Of a DNA stretch of 7,102 bases, positions 1 to 5,711 are shown piece after piece (within the stretch, counting starts at the first letter, position 1; each line of letters begins with the position of its first letter). Under the pieces are notes generated by a model. The model worked only from the letters and a program-made list of their open reading frames with translations. It was not told the DNA's origin and did not search any database. The stretch covers positions 1 through 7,102 of the forward strand of contig CATJWA010000178.1 of the NCBI GenBank assembly GCA_949744025.1, given 5' to 3'. A program made the position numbers and the translations under genes. This stretch comes from an uncultured Eubacteriales bacterium (GTDB lineage: Bacteria > Bacillota > Clostridia > Oscillospirales > Oscillospiraceae).

Positions 1-1255
1 ATCCGGTGAGAAGCTTTGCCCGCTCCCGCACCGTCGTGCCGCGCAGGTCAACTATTCCGTACTCGGTTACAACGTATTGGATGTAATTCCTTTGGTGCGT
101 CACAACCGCTCCGGGGGTGAGCTGAGCCTTTATTTTCGGCAGTCCCTTCTTCGTGCGCGAGGGGAAGCACAAAATCCCTTTGCCGTGCTCGGCGTAATAG
201 GTGCCCAGCGTAAAGCAGAAGCCGCCGCCGGAGCCGGAATACTGCACGGGTCCGATGCTCTCGGCGCAGGCCTGGCCGGTCAGGTCCATCTCAATGAGCG
301 TGTTTATGGACACCATGTGGTCCTGACGGGCGATGCTCGCGGGGTTGACCACCTCGCGCCCCGGGCGCATGACACATTTCGGGTTATTGTGCAGATACTC
401 GTACAGCTCATGCACCCCGTCGGCAAACACGCCGACGTGCAGGCCCTTATCGAAAACCTTGCGCTCGCCGGTTATCACTCCGGCGTCAATAAGCGTGGCC
501 ATTGAGGAGGTGAACTGCTCGGTGTGTATGCCCAGGTCGTGCTTGTCCATCAGGTGCGCGCCCACCGTGTCGGGGATGCCGCCGATGCCCATCTGTATCG
601 TGTCGCCGTCCTCTATCAGAGAGGCGACCATCTCGCCTATCTCGTCCTCCTGCGGCGTTGTCTCCACGGGGCCTATGACGTATTCCGGCGTGTCCACCTC
701 GAACAGGCAGGTCACGGCCTCTATGGGCACATAGGTGCTGCCGTTCATGTAGGTCAGGTTTTTGTTCACCTCAAGAATTATCCGCTTATGCTGCTCCACC
801 GCGTCCCTGACCGCCTGCTCCTCAAGCGTCTGGTTCATGCCGATGTACAGCCGGCCGTGCTCGTCCATGGGGGTGACCTGAGCCGTGAAGATATTGCAGG
901 GACGGTTTCGGCTGGCCATGCGGTAGTAATTCGGCAGGTCCGCGGGCACAAAGGTCGCGTTGAGCAGGCGGTGGGCCTGACGGTAGCTCGGGCCGTAGAA
1001 GTAGTTGGCGCAGTTTATGTGCCCGTCCATGCCCGGCGTGAGCATGAAGGGGTAGCTGCCTATGCGGCTTTTGTACACAAACACGTTTTCAACCCTGCCG
1101 GCTATCTCGTGGATATGACTTAGCAGAGTTGAGGACTCGTTGTAGTTATTGGAGCTCCATATAACGTCGCCGGAGTGAATAAGGCTCAGCGCGTCGGCCA
1201 GCGTGCCGCGGCGCTCGTCATACATCTTTTTGTAGTCGTCGTATGTATAGGACAT
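1..1255 (-). CDS. Acetyl-CoA hydrolase/CoA-transferase family enzyme (4-hydroxybutyrate/butyrate CoA-transferase type), C-terminus cut by window
   Basis: My reverse-strand translation gives 418 uninterrupted residues from ATG (1253-1255), running off the left edge; family members are usually about 430-450 residues, so only the last few tens are missing. These cytoplasmic enzymes move CoA between an acyl-CoA and a carboxylate through a glutamyl-CoA intermediate. Visible hallmarks are PMDEHG (about 129-134), the glycine loop MGIGGIP (222-228), the likely catalytic Glu246 in LGIHTE, SGSGGG (340-345) and VVTEYGIVDLRG (395-406). A G6 run seven bases upstream acts as the ribosome binding site. The family usually shows GSGGQ followed by an aspartate; here it reads GSGGGFCF, so acyl specificity may differ. 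The gene diverges from a thioesterase gene. Family assignment is firm. The exact substrate (acetate/butyrate, 4-hydroxybutyrate, succinate or another acid) cannot be told, so no symbol is given. Confidence 0.93.
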   Translation of the reverse strand, partial: MSYTYDDYKKMYDERRGTLADALSLIHSGDVIWSSNNYNESSTLLSHIHEIAGRVENVFVYKSRIGSYPFMLTPGMDGHINCANYFYGPSYRQAHRLLNATFVPADLPNYYRMASRNRPCNIFTAQVTPMDEHGRLYIGMNQTLEEQAVRDAVEQHKRIILEVNKNLTYMNGSTYVPIEAVTCLFEVDTPEYVIGPVETTPQEDEIGEMVASLIEDGDTIQMGIGGIPDTVGAHLMDKHDLGIHTEQFTSSMATLIDAGVITGERKVFDKGLHVGVFADGVHELYEYLHNNPKCVMRPGREVVNPASIARQDHMVSINTLIEMDLTGQACAESIGPVQYSGSGGGFCFTLGTYYAEHGKGILCFPSRTKKGLPKIKAQLTPGAVVTHQRNYIQYVVTEYGIVDLRGTTVRERAKLLTG

Positions 1256-1265
1256 GCTTTGCCCC

Positions 1266-1304
1266 CCAATAAGCGGATTGGCATCCCGCCGGGCGCGGCG
1301 GGAT
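1266..1304 (-). promoter_or_regulatory. Two tandem hairpins in the leader of the CoA-transferase mRNA
   Basis: In the predicted untranslated leader on the minus strand, a perfect 8-bp inverted repeat (ATCCCGCC at 1283-1290 against GGCGGGAT at 1297-1304, 6-nt loop) is followed directly by a 5-bp one (1266-1270 against 1277-1281). The second overlaps two bases of the G6 ribosome binding site (1262-1267). No T-run follows, so these are not intrinsic terminators. They could tune translation or mRNA stability; any regulatory role is inference. Confidence 0.45.
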
Positions 1305-1312
1305 ATCGCGGT

Positions 1313-1330
1313 CAATATTTCGGTATATTG
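1313..1330. promoter_or_regulatory. Operator-like dyad at the predicted transcription start of the CoA-transferase gene
   Basis: CAATAT (1313-1318) and ATATTG (1325-1330) form a perfect 6-bp inverted repeat around a 6-bp centre. It sits immediately downstream of the predicted -10 box and covers the expected start site, a position typical of a repressor operator. It is AT-rich and short, so chance is possible. Confidence 0.35.
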
Positions 1331-1359
1331 ATTTTATCATCATCCCCCCGCACTGTCAA
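1331..1359 (-). promoter_or_regulatory. Sigma-A-type promoter of the CoA-transferase gene
   Basis: Read on the minus strand, TTGACA (1354-1359, perfect -35) is followed after exactly 17 bp by TAAAAT (1331-1336, one mismatch from TATAAT). The start site should fall near 1324, giving a leader of about 70 nt before the ATG. Confidence 0.8.
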
Positions 1360-1396
1360 GAACACGTTCACTTTTGCTGCGGGGACGTTCTTTTTC

Positions 1397-1425
1397 TTGT
1401 TTTTTCGGCCCGGATAGTATATTAT
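1397..1425 (+). promoter_or_regulatory. Probable promoter of the thioesterase gene
   Basis: TTGTTT (1397-1402) and TATTAT (1420-1425, one mismatch from consensus) are 17 bp apart. The predicted start is near 1432, leaving a leader of about 24 nt. The -35 box is only moderate. A GTATA-N10-TATAC dyad (1417-1436) overlaps the -10 box and start site. Confidence 0.55.
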
Positions 1426-1440
1426 GGTGTGTATACATTC

Positions 1441-1447
1441 AGGGAGG
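1441..1447 (+). promoter_or_regulatory. Ribosome binding site that sets the thioesterase start
   Basis: AGGGAGG lies 8 nt before the ATG at 1456. The in-frame GTG at 1429 has no such sequence before it and lies at or upstream of the predicted transcription start, so the ATG is preferred. Confidence 0.85.
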
Positions 1448-1455
1448 AAAAAATC

Positions 1456-1902
1456 ATGGAAAACGAAAAGCAGCTTGATATGGAGCGGCAGATACGCGGC
1501 TTTATTGATAAGATAAACGAGGAAAACGCCGACACCATGTGCGGGCTGATAAAGCCGCGGTTTGTCAGCTGCGACGCCGCGGAGCAGACACTTGTGATGT
1601 CCTATCCCGCCCAGTACTGGGAGCAGAACCCGATAGGCCGGATGCAGGGCGGCGTTGTAGCTGCCGTGCTTGATTTCACCGGCGGCTGTTTAGCGGTGTA
1701 CTACGGCGGGAAAATGGCCGTGACGGTGTCGCTGCAAACGTCCTATCTGCGCCCGGGTCCGACGGAGGGGAATGTGCTGGTCAAGGCCCGTCTGACCAAG
1801 GGCGGACGCACCCTGCTGCACTCCTTCGCCGAGTGCTGGAGCGAGGACGCGCCGGGCAAGCTCATCGCCACGGCGAACATGGTGTACATGGCGCAGGGGT
1901 AA
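1456..1902 (+). CDS. PaaI-like hotdog-fold acyl-CoA thioesterase
   Basis: The product is 148 residues, the usual size for a single-domain hotdog thioesterase of the 4HBT/PaaI family, which hydrolyses acyl-CoA thioesters in the cytoplasm as a dimer or tetramer. Family features in order are the helical N-terminus (about 1-35), the central hotdog helix GRMQGGVVAAVLDFTGG (61-77) with Asp73 in the usual acidic position, the strand TVSLQTSYLRP (90-100), and GGRTLLHSFAECW (116-128) leading to KLIATANMVYM. The common HGG motif reads QGG here (Gln64), a visible departure that may alter activity or substrate. The start is fixed by a strong ribosome binding site. The gene diverges from the CoA-transferase, which suggests, but does not prove, a shared acyl-CoA substrate. 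A perfect hairpin terminator follows. Family is confident; substrate unknown. Confidence 0.88.
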   Translation: MENEKQLDMERQIRGFIDKINEENADTMCGLIKPRFVSCDAAEQTLVMSYPAQYWEQNPIGRMQGGVVAAVLDFTGGCLAVYYGGKMAVTVSLQTSYLRPGPTEGNVLVKARLTKGGRTLLHSFAECWSEDAPGKLIATANMVYMAQG

Positions 1903-1915
1903 TATCTTCAAACAC

Positions 1916-1955
1916 GCGCAAAAGCCCATGCACGGCTGTGCATGGGCTTTTGCGC
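1916..1955. terminator. Bidirectional intrinsic terminator between convergent genes
   Basis: There is a perfect 18-bp inverted repeat (1916-1933 against 1938-1955) with a 4-nt GGCT loop. The stem includes an A4 tract on the left and T4 on the right, so it can work for the thioesterase gene on the plus strand and the lipoprotein gene on the minus strand, which stops at 1963. Confidence 0.88.
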
Positions 1956-1962
1956 CGGAAGT

Positions 1963-3600
1963 TCAGGGGGCAAAGAGGTACCGGTCCCACTCGCCCTCCC
2001 AATCCATGGGATTTCCCAGGCAGAAGAAGCAGACGCTCGAGTCTCCGTTAAGCACGGCCAGCTTTGCTGCGTTTGTGCCGGCCGCAAGTCCTCCGTCCTG
2101 AAGAGTGCCTTGGGCGCAGGCGTTTACAAAGCCCGTGGGCACCCATTTTCCGCTCTCGTCAGGCTGAGCATAAATATATTCTCCGGTTTCTCTGTCTCGG
2201 AGATAGGTCTGGGAGAATATGTGTTGCAGCATATAGGTATCTATCTCGCCCTTGTGGTCCTTCATCTCCCACATAAGCGTCCAGAAGCGGTCCTCGCTTG
2301 TTTCGTTTACGTTGTAAATTGTCATGGGTACATCCGTTTTGTTGTCATTTTCGTCATAGCTGTAGGTGCACTGGAAATGGTTGGCGCACACTATGTAGTC
2401 GGGGTCGGTCCAGTCCTCTCCGGTGTACTCACCGGCATAGCGCACCGCATAGCGGTCCGGGCTTATCTCCAGCACGGCGAGCGTCTCCTCGTCGCAGACC
2501 ATCCAGTTCCAGGTGCCGTCGCGCAGCATGGTGCTGCGTCCGGTAATCTCGCGGTAACGCTCGGAGCCGTGGACAAGCAGGTCTATAGCCTCCTTGGCGC
2601 TTGAGGCGTTCTTCGCGGCATAGAACAGCGCGTTGGGCCAGGGCACGCCGTAAGCGCCGCCGTAATAGGGACCGCCCTCATAACTCATGCTCGCCTCGCT
2701 GGTGGCTCCGCCGAAGTGGTGACTTATTGACACGCCCTTGTCGTTCACCAGCAGCAGTCCGTTTGCCGTCGGCACATTTCCGACTGTCCACACCTTGTTG
2801 CTATCCTCTCCGGAATAGGTCATGGACGCCTGATAGCATAATCCCGCCTGCTCGGTGTGGCGTACCTGAGAGGAAATTGTGCTGCCGTCTACCGTGGCGC
2901 TGCCTTTCACGGCTACACTGTTGCAGCCGTTGCCGGAGATGTAGCTCTCGGCAGCGCCGTTGGCGCCGGCGGCATCGGACTGGTAGGAATCCGGGTCGCC
3001 CCAGAGCCAGCAGTCAAAGATACTTGCCGCCAGCACGCGGTCGAAATGTTCGGCGTAATCCGGATTGGAGGGATCTCCATATCTCGCCGAGTCAAGCTCG
3101 GCCTTTGCGCCTTCGACCATGCCCTCAAGCAGCTCTGTCTGCGTCGGGTCAAGCGCGTCAATCTGATAAGCGTATTTGTCCATTGCCTCGACGGTGGCCT
3201 CAACCCCACGCCCCTGGCACATCTGCTCCCACCAGTAGTCTGTGGAGGCTGCTATCATCTCGCCCGCGGCTTCGCCTATGGCTTTACCCATATCATACCA
3301 CGAGCCGCTCAGCTCTCCGATCCACTGGGCCTTGCCGGCAAACTGGAGATAGCCGCCGGTGTCGTAGTCCGCCGCGCGCACGTTGCGCCCGCCGGGAATG
3401 TACTCGCCCAGTTCCTCCGCCGGTTCAGGCTCAGGCACGGTTTCCGGCTGTGTGCCCGGCTCGGGCTGTACCGCGGCTGAGGGTGCCGGTGATACGGAAG
3501 GTGCGGGAGACTCCTCGGGAGCGCTTCCGCAGCCGGCGAGCAGCGATACGGCCAGCAGCAGCATCAGTGCAAGTGCAAGTGGTCTGTTCAGCTTTTTCAT
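1963..3600 (-). CDS. Lipoprotein with C45-like Ntn-hydrolase (acyltransferase/amidase) domain
   Basis: The 545-residue product begins with a lipoprotein signal: MKK, a hydrophobic stretch and lipobox LAGC with Cys24 as the lipidation site. A Pro/Ser/Glu-rich linker follows (about 27-62). It should be tethered outside the cytoplasmic membrane. The rest resembles the C45 family (penicillin acyltransferase-like, N-terminal nucleophile hydrolases), which self-cleave to expose a catalytic Cys and act on amide bonds of acylated amines or amino acids. The likely nucleophile is Cys226 in NGCNSVAVKGSATVDGS (224-240), followed by GLLLVNDKGVSISHH (281-295), VCDEETLAVLEISPDRYAVR (368-387) and ANHF (406-409). 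Ribosome binding site AAGGAG lies 9 nt before ATG. The divergent LysR gene is its likely regulator. Lipoprotein status is strong; the family call is good but from memory of motifs. The substrate is unknown; a conjugated bile acid, N-acyl amino acid or beta-lactam would each fit the superfamily. Confidence 0.78.
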   Translation of the reverse strand: MKKLNRPLALALMLLLAVSLLAGCGSAPEESPAPSVSPAPSAAVQPEPGTQPETVPEPEPAEELGEYIPGGRNVRAADYDTGGYLQFAGKAQWIGELSGSWYDMGKAIGEAAGEMIAASTDYWWEQMCQGRGVEATVEAMDKYAYQIDALDPTQTELLEGMVEGAKAELDSARYGDPSNPDYAEHFDRVLAASIFDCWLWGDPDSYQSDAAGANGAAESYISGNGCNSVAVKGSATVDGSTISSQVRHTEQAGLCYQASMTYSGEDSNKVWTVGNVPTANGLLLVNDKGVSISHHFGGATSEASMSYEGGPYYGGAYGVPWPNALFYAAKNASSAKEAIDLLVHGSERYREITGRSTMLRDGTWNWMVCDEETLAVLEISPDRYAVRYAGEYTGEDWTDPDYIVCANHFQCTYSYDENDNKTDVPMTIYNVNETSEDRFWTLMWEMKDHKGEIDTYMLQHIFSQTYLRDRETGEYIYAQPDESGKWVPTGFVNACAQGTLQDGGLAAGTNAAKLAVLNGDSSVCFFCLGNPMDWEGEWDRYLFAP

Positions 3601-3627
3601 GTTTATAACTCCTTCTTTAATATTTCA

Positions 3628-3641
3628 CTCCGCTTGCGGAG
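3628..3641 (-). promoter_or_regulatory. Short hairpin at the 5' end of the lipoprotein mRNA
   Basis: CTCCGC (3628-3633) and GCGGAG (3636-3641) form a perfect GC-rich dyad with a 2-nt centre. It begins at about the predicted start of the minus-strand transcript and could be a stabilising 5' hairpin or a small operator. It is not followed by a T-run. Confidence 0.35.
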
Positions 3642-3644
3642 GTA

Positions 3645-3673
3645 TTGATTTTATGCTATCATATACATATACT
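3645..3673 (+). promoter_or_regulatory. Promoter of the LysR gene, overlapping the divergent lipoprotein promoter
   Basis: TTGATT (3645-3650) and TATACT (3668-3673) are spaced 17 bp apart, a good sigma-A-type promoter with a start near 3680. On the opposite strand the best -10 for the lipoprotein gene, TAAAAT (3648-3653), lies within the same bases. It has no clear -35 at 16-18 bp, as expected of an activator-dependent promoter. Confidence 0.6.
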
Positions 3674-3684
3674 GACATGGTAGC
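3655..3684. promoter_or_regulatory. Candidate LysR-type operator in the divergent intergenic region
   Basis: GCTATCAT (3655-3662) and ATGGTAGC (3677-3684) form an inverted repeat with one mismatch in 8 and a 14-bp centre, so the half-sites are 22 bp apart, about two helical turns. It covers the -10 box of the LysR promoter and the -35 region of the lipoprotein promoter. Binding there would repress lysR and could activate the lipoprotein gene. The role is inferred from position. Confidence 0.45.
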
Positions 3685-3762
3685 CCTCTTTTTGATGCTC
3701 CAATTCCATTTTGGAAACGCCCACGCCGGAGAACAGCACGTTTTTCACGGAGGTATAACGGC

Positions 3763-4668
3763 ATGGATCTGGTAAAACTTGAAACCTTTCTTTCCGTCGC
3801 GCGTACCGGTTCATTCCGGCGCTCGGCTGAGGAGCTGTATCTTACTCCGTCGACAATATCAAAGCATATTGCCTGGCTTGAGGACGCTTATAATATACCG
3901 TTGTTCCGCCGTTCCCCTCTCGGAGCGGAGCTCACCGCGGAAGGGCGCCTGCTGATTCCTTATGCCCAGCGTATGCTGGATGAAAACAGGGCCTTTCTCT
4001 CCGCGCTCAGGGATTCGGACAGGAGCGGGATTGTCCGCCTGTGCGCCATTCCGCCGCTGGCAATGCTGGCAGATTACTCCATGTTTTCAGAATTTGAGAG
4101 GCAATATCCCGACCTGCGCATATCCATCAGTGAGGAGCACGGCCAGGCTATATCCCGCCTTCTCGATAATGGCCGCTATCATCTCGGAATATGCGCCGCG
4201 GAATATCTCAGCGGCGAGCTGACTGTGCACATAAGCCTGAAGAGGTACAGCATTATGGTGCTTGTGCCGCAGGGCCACCGCTTGGCCAGGCGCGGCAGCA
4301 TCGCCTTCACCGAGCTGGCAGAGGAGAGCTTTGTCGCTCTGCCGGAATACACGGGAGTTCCCGAGTTTGACCGGCGTCTTTGCAGGGACGCGGGTATCGA
4401 GTACCGCATCTCCGCCACTGTGGAACGCGAGGAAAACCTTGTGATGGCAGTATCCCAGTCGCAGGGTGTGGCTTTAGTCGGCAGCGAATATCAGAACAAC
4501 AATTTCTGCCGGCAGCATGAAACGAGAAAAACCGTTCTGCTGAGTATATCTCCACCAGTTCATTGGCATTTATCCCTTGCAAGGCCCCGAAACCACCCCA
4601 TTCCACCTCCGGCTGAAAAGTTCTGGACATTTATTCGGGAACTTTCCGAGGGCAGGTGTGATACTTAA
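3763..4668 (+). CDS. LysR-family transcriptional regulator
   Basis: The product is 301 residues, the standard length for the family. The N-terminal winged helix-turn-helix (about 1-60) is plain: MDLVKLETFLSVARTGSF, then AEELYLTPSTISKHIAWLED with the recognition helix near 28-40, and LFRRSPLGAELTAEG. A linker helix (about 61-85) leads to the periplasmic-binding-like effector domain (about 90-295), with VRLCAIPPLA at its start and a second lobe around LVPQGHRLARR. GGAGGT (3749-3754) lies 8 nt before ATG. The gene is divergent from the Ntn-hydrolase lipoprotein, its most likely target, with overlapping promoters and a dyad between. The effector cannot be read from the sequence; a substrate or product of the hydrolase is a reasonable guess. 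Confidence 0.94.
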   Translation: MDLVKLETFLSVARTGSFRRSAEELYLTPSTISKHIAWLEDAYNIPLFRRSPLGAELTAEGRLLIPYAQRMLDENRAFLSALRDSDRSGIVRLCAIPPLAMLADYSMFSEFERQYPDLRISISEEHGQAISRLLDNGRYHLGICAAEYLSGELTVHISLKRYSIMVLVPQGHRLARRGSIAFTELAEESFVALPEYTGVPEFDRRLCRDAGIEYRISATVEREENLVMAVSQSQGVALVGSEYQNNNFCRQHETRKTVLLSISPPVHWHLSLARPRNHPIPPPAEKFWTFIRELSEGRCDT

Positions 4669-4669
4669 C

Positions 4670-4706
4670 AAGTTAAAAGCGCGGCTAAACGCCGCGCTTT
4701 TAACTT
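4670..4706 (+). terminator. Intrinsic terminator of the LysR gene
   Basis: There is a perfect 16-bp inverted repeat (4670-4685 against 4691-4706) with a 5-nt loop TAAAC and a GC core, with T residues on to 4708. It begins two bases after the LysR stop codon and separates lysR from the next promoter. Confidence 0.88.
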
Positions 4707-4722
4707 TTGCTTCAGTTTTTTC

Positions 4723-4751
4723 TTGACACATTATACCTCGCGGTGTATAGT
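4723..4751 (+). promoter_or_regulatory. Near-consensus promoter of the PadR operon
   Basis: TTGACA (4723-4728, perfect) and TATAGT (4746-4751, one mismatch) are 17 bp apart, preceded by a T6 run (4716-4721). Transcription should start near 4758, giving a very short leader of about 17 nt. So strong a promoter needs repression, which fits the PadR gene that follows. Confidence 0.85.
4732..4749. promoter_or_regulatory. Candidate PadR operator (TATAC-N8-GTATA)
   Basis: TATAC (4732-4736) and GTATA (4745-4749) form a perfect 5-bp dyad centred at 4740.5, with a further CGCG palindrome at the centre. It lies in the spacer and runs into the -10 box, so bound protein would block RNA polymerase. PadR proteins typically bind short dyads at their own promoters; assignment to this PadR is inference. 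Confidence 0.55.
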
Positions 4752-4761
4752 ATTACGCGAC

Positions 4762-4767
4762 GGGAGG
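4762..4767 (+). promoter_or_regulatory. Ribosome binding site that supports the GTG start of the PadR gene
   Basis: GGGAGG lies 7 nt before the GTG at 4775. There is no ATG in this frame near the start of the conserved PadR domain, so GTG is the start. Confidence 0.8.
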
Positions 4768-4774
4768 TGTTCCG

Positions 4775-5089
4775 GTGGATATACAGCTCAAGCGCGGGCT
4801 GCTGGAGGTCTGTGTGCTCAAGGCCCTGCAAAGGCAGGACTCCTACGGCTACCAGATTATCAAGGACATATCCGCGCACGTGAAAATATCAGAATCGACC
4901 CTCTACCCCATACTAAAGCGCATGGAGTCGTCGGACTTCGTGACCGAGTACTCCGTGGAGCACAACGGCCGGCTGAGAAAATACTACCACCTCACCGGCA
5001 AGGGCCGGCGGCGAATCGAGGACTTTCTCATAGAATGGGAGGAGGTCATGCTGGCATATCAGTTTATAAGGGGTGACGAGGATGAATAA
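4775..5089 (+). CDS. PadR-family transcriptional regulator
   Basis: The product is 104 residues, a compact PadR of the short subfamily (winged helix plus one C-terminal dimerisation helix). The family signature is clear: LKRGLLEVCVLKAL (5-18), SYGYQIIKDI (23-32), the recognition helix SESTLYPILKRME (39-51) and the wing NGRLRKYYHLTGKG (64-77), then a C-terminal helix RRIEDFLIEWEEVM. Such proteins are dimeric repressors that often control their own operon. It starts with GTG behind a strong ribosome binding site. It is the first gene of a three-gene operon and its end overlaps the next gene by 8 nt. The promoter carries a dyad that suits autorepression. The inducer is unknown. Confidence 0.93.
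   Translation: MDIQLKRGLLEVCVLKALQRQDSYGYQIIKDISAHVKISESTLYPILKRMESSDFVTEYSVEHNGRLRKYYHLTGKGRRRIEDFLIEWEEVMLAYQFIRGDEDE
5068..5073 (+). promoter_or_regulatory. Ribosome binding site that sets the HAAS/DUF1700 start
   Basis: AAGGGG lies 8 nt before the ATG at 5082, inside the PadR coding sequence. It favours ATG 5082 over the in-frame GTG at 5073, which overlaps this site. Confidence 0.7.
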
Positions 5090-5711
5090 GGAAGAATTTT
5101 TAAATGCCCTGCGCGCCCGGCTGGACTATCTGCCGCGGGAGGACGTGGAGCGCGCTCTCGCCTTCTACGCCGAGGGTATAGACGACCGCGTTGAGGATGG
5201 CATGAGCGAGAGCGAGGCCGTGGCGGCCATGGGCGACATCGACGCCGTTGTGCACGCCATAGAGGCGGAAATGCCGCTGAGCACCATTGTGCGCCAGCGC
5301 GTGAAAAGCAGCCGCGAGCGTTCCGAGCAGTCAGGCGGCGGACACAGCGCATGGTGGATAGTGCTGGCCGTGCTGGGCTCTCCTGTGTGGCTGACGTTTT
5401 TGTGCCTGCTCGGCGGGCTGGTTGTCACGGTTTACGCCGTGGTCTGGGTGCTGGTGGTGTCGCTGTTCGCCGTGCTGCTGGCTCTGGGACTGAGCTCGCT
5501 GTTTATGCTCATATACGCTGTGTCGCGGCTTATTGCGGCGGGACTTGCCGCGGCGCTGATATGCTTCGGCATCGCTTTGGCAACAGCCGGCGCGGCAGCG
5601 GCGCTGCTGTGGCCCTGCGTGCTTCTGACAAGGCTGCTGGTGAAGCTGCCGCAGCGCTGCTGGCGCTGGGTAAAGGGCCTGTTTATCGGCGGAAGGAGAA
5701 ATGACCTATGA
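5082..5711 (+). CDS. HAAS-domain (DUF1700) integral membrane protein
   Basis: The product is 209 residues. The N-terminal part (about 1-65) matches the HAAS/DUF1700 pattern: MNKEEFLNALRARLDYLP, RALAFYAEGIDDRVEDGMSESEAVAAMGD and a helix ending at EAEMP. It is followed by a charged stretch (70-88), about four closely spaced hydrophobic segments (about 90-187), and a basic tail (KLPQRCWRWVKG, 188-199). The helical HAAS domain is probably cytoplasmic. Such genes sit beside PadR and DUF4097 genes in many Bacillota; the family is proposed to relay or couple membrane signals, but its biochemical role is not settled. The start overlaps PadR by 8 nt and the stop overlaps the next gene by ATGA, so translation is probably coupled and the three products made together. 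Confidence 0.88.
   Translation: MNKEEFLNALRARLDYLPREDVERALAFYAEGIDDRVEDGMSESEAVAAMGDIDAVVHAIEAEMPLSTIVRQRVKSSRERSEQSGGGHSAWWIVLAVLGSPVWLTFLCLLGGLVVTVYAVVWVLVVSLFAVLLALGLSSLFMLIYAVSRLIAAGLAAALICFGIALATAGAAAALLWPCVLLTRLLVKLPQRCWRWVKGLFIGGRRNDL

Noticed and set aside
77..1123. Plus-strand open frames of 142, 133 and 199 codons opposite the CoA-transferase
   Set aside because: They are antisense shadows: the minus strand carries an uninterrupted, family-matching protein here, and the plus-strand frames resemble no known family and lack good ribosome binding sites.
1417..1436. GTATA-N10-TATAC dyad at the thioesterase promoter as a second PadR site
   Set aside because: The half-sites are in the opposite orientation to those in the PadR promoter and the spacing differs; short TATAC words are expected by chance in AT-rich promoters.
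1429..1455. Upstream GTG start that would add 9 residues to the thioesterase
   Set aside because: GTG 1429 lies at or upstream of the predicted transcription start and has no ribosome binding site; ATG 1456 follows AGGGAGG at 8 nt.
1942..3608. Long plus-strand frames (220, 207 and 335 codons) opposite the lipoprotein gene
   Set aside because: The longest is extremely Arg/Ser/Pro-rich, typical of an antisense reading of a GC-rich gene. The minus strand has a signal peptide, lipobox and domain motifs.
3704..3716. TTCCA-TTT-TGGAA dyad in the leader of lysR as an operator
   Set aside because: It is perfect but only 5 bp per arm and lies well downstream of both predicted promoters; too weak to call without conservation.
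5073..5081. GTG start adding three residues to the HAAS protein
   Set aside because: This GTG overlaps the best ribosome binding site, which is well placed for ATG 5082, where the conserved MNKEEF start lies.
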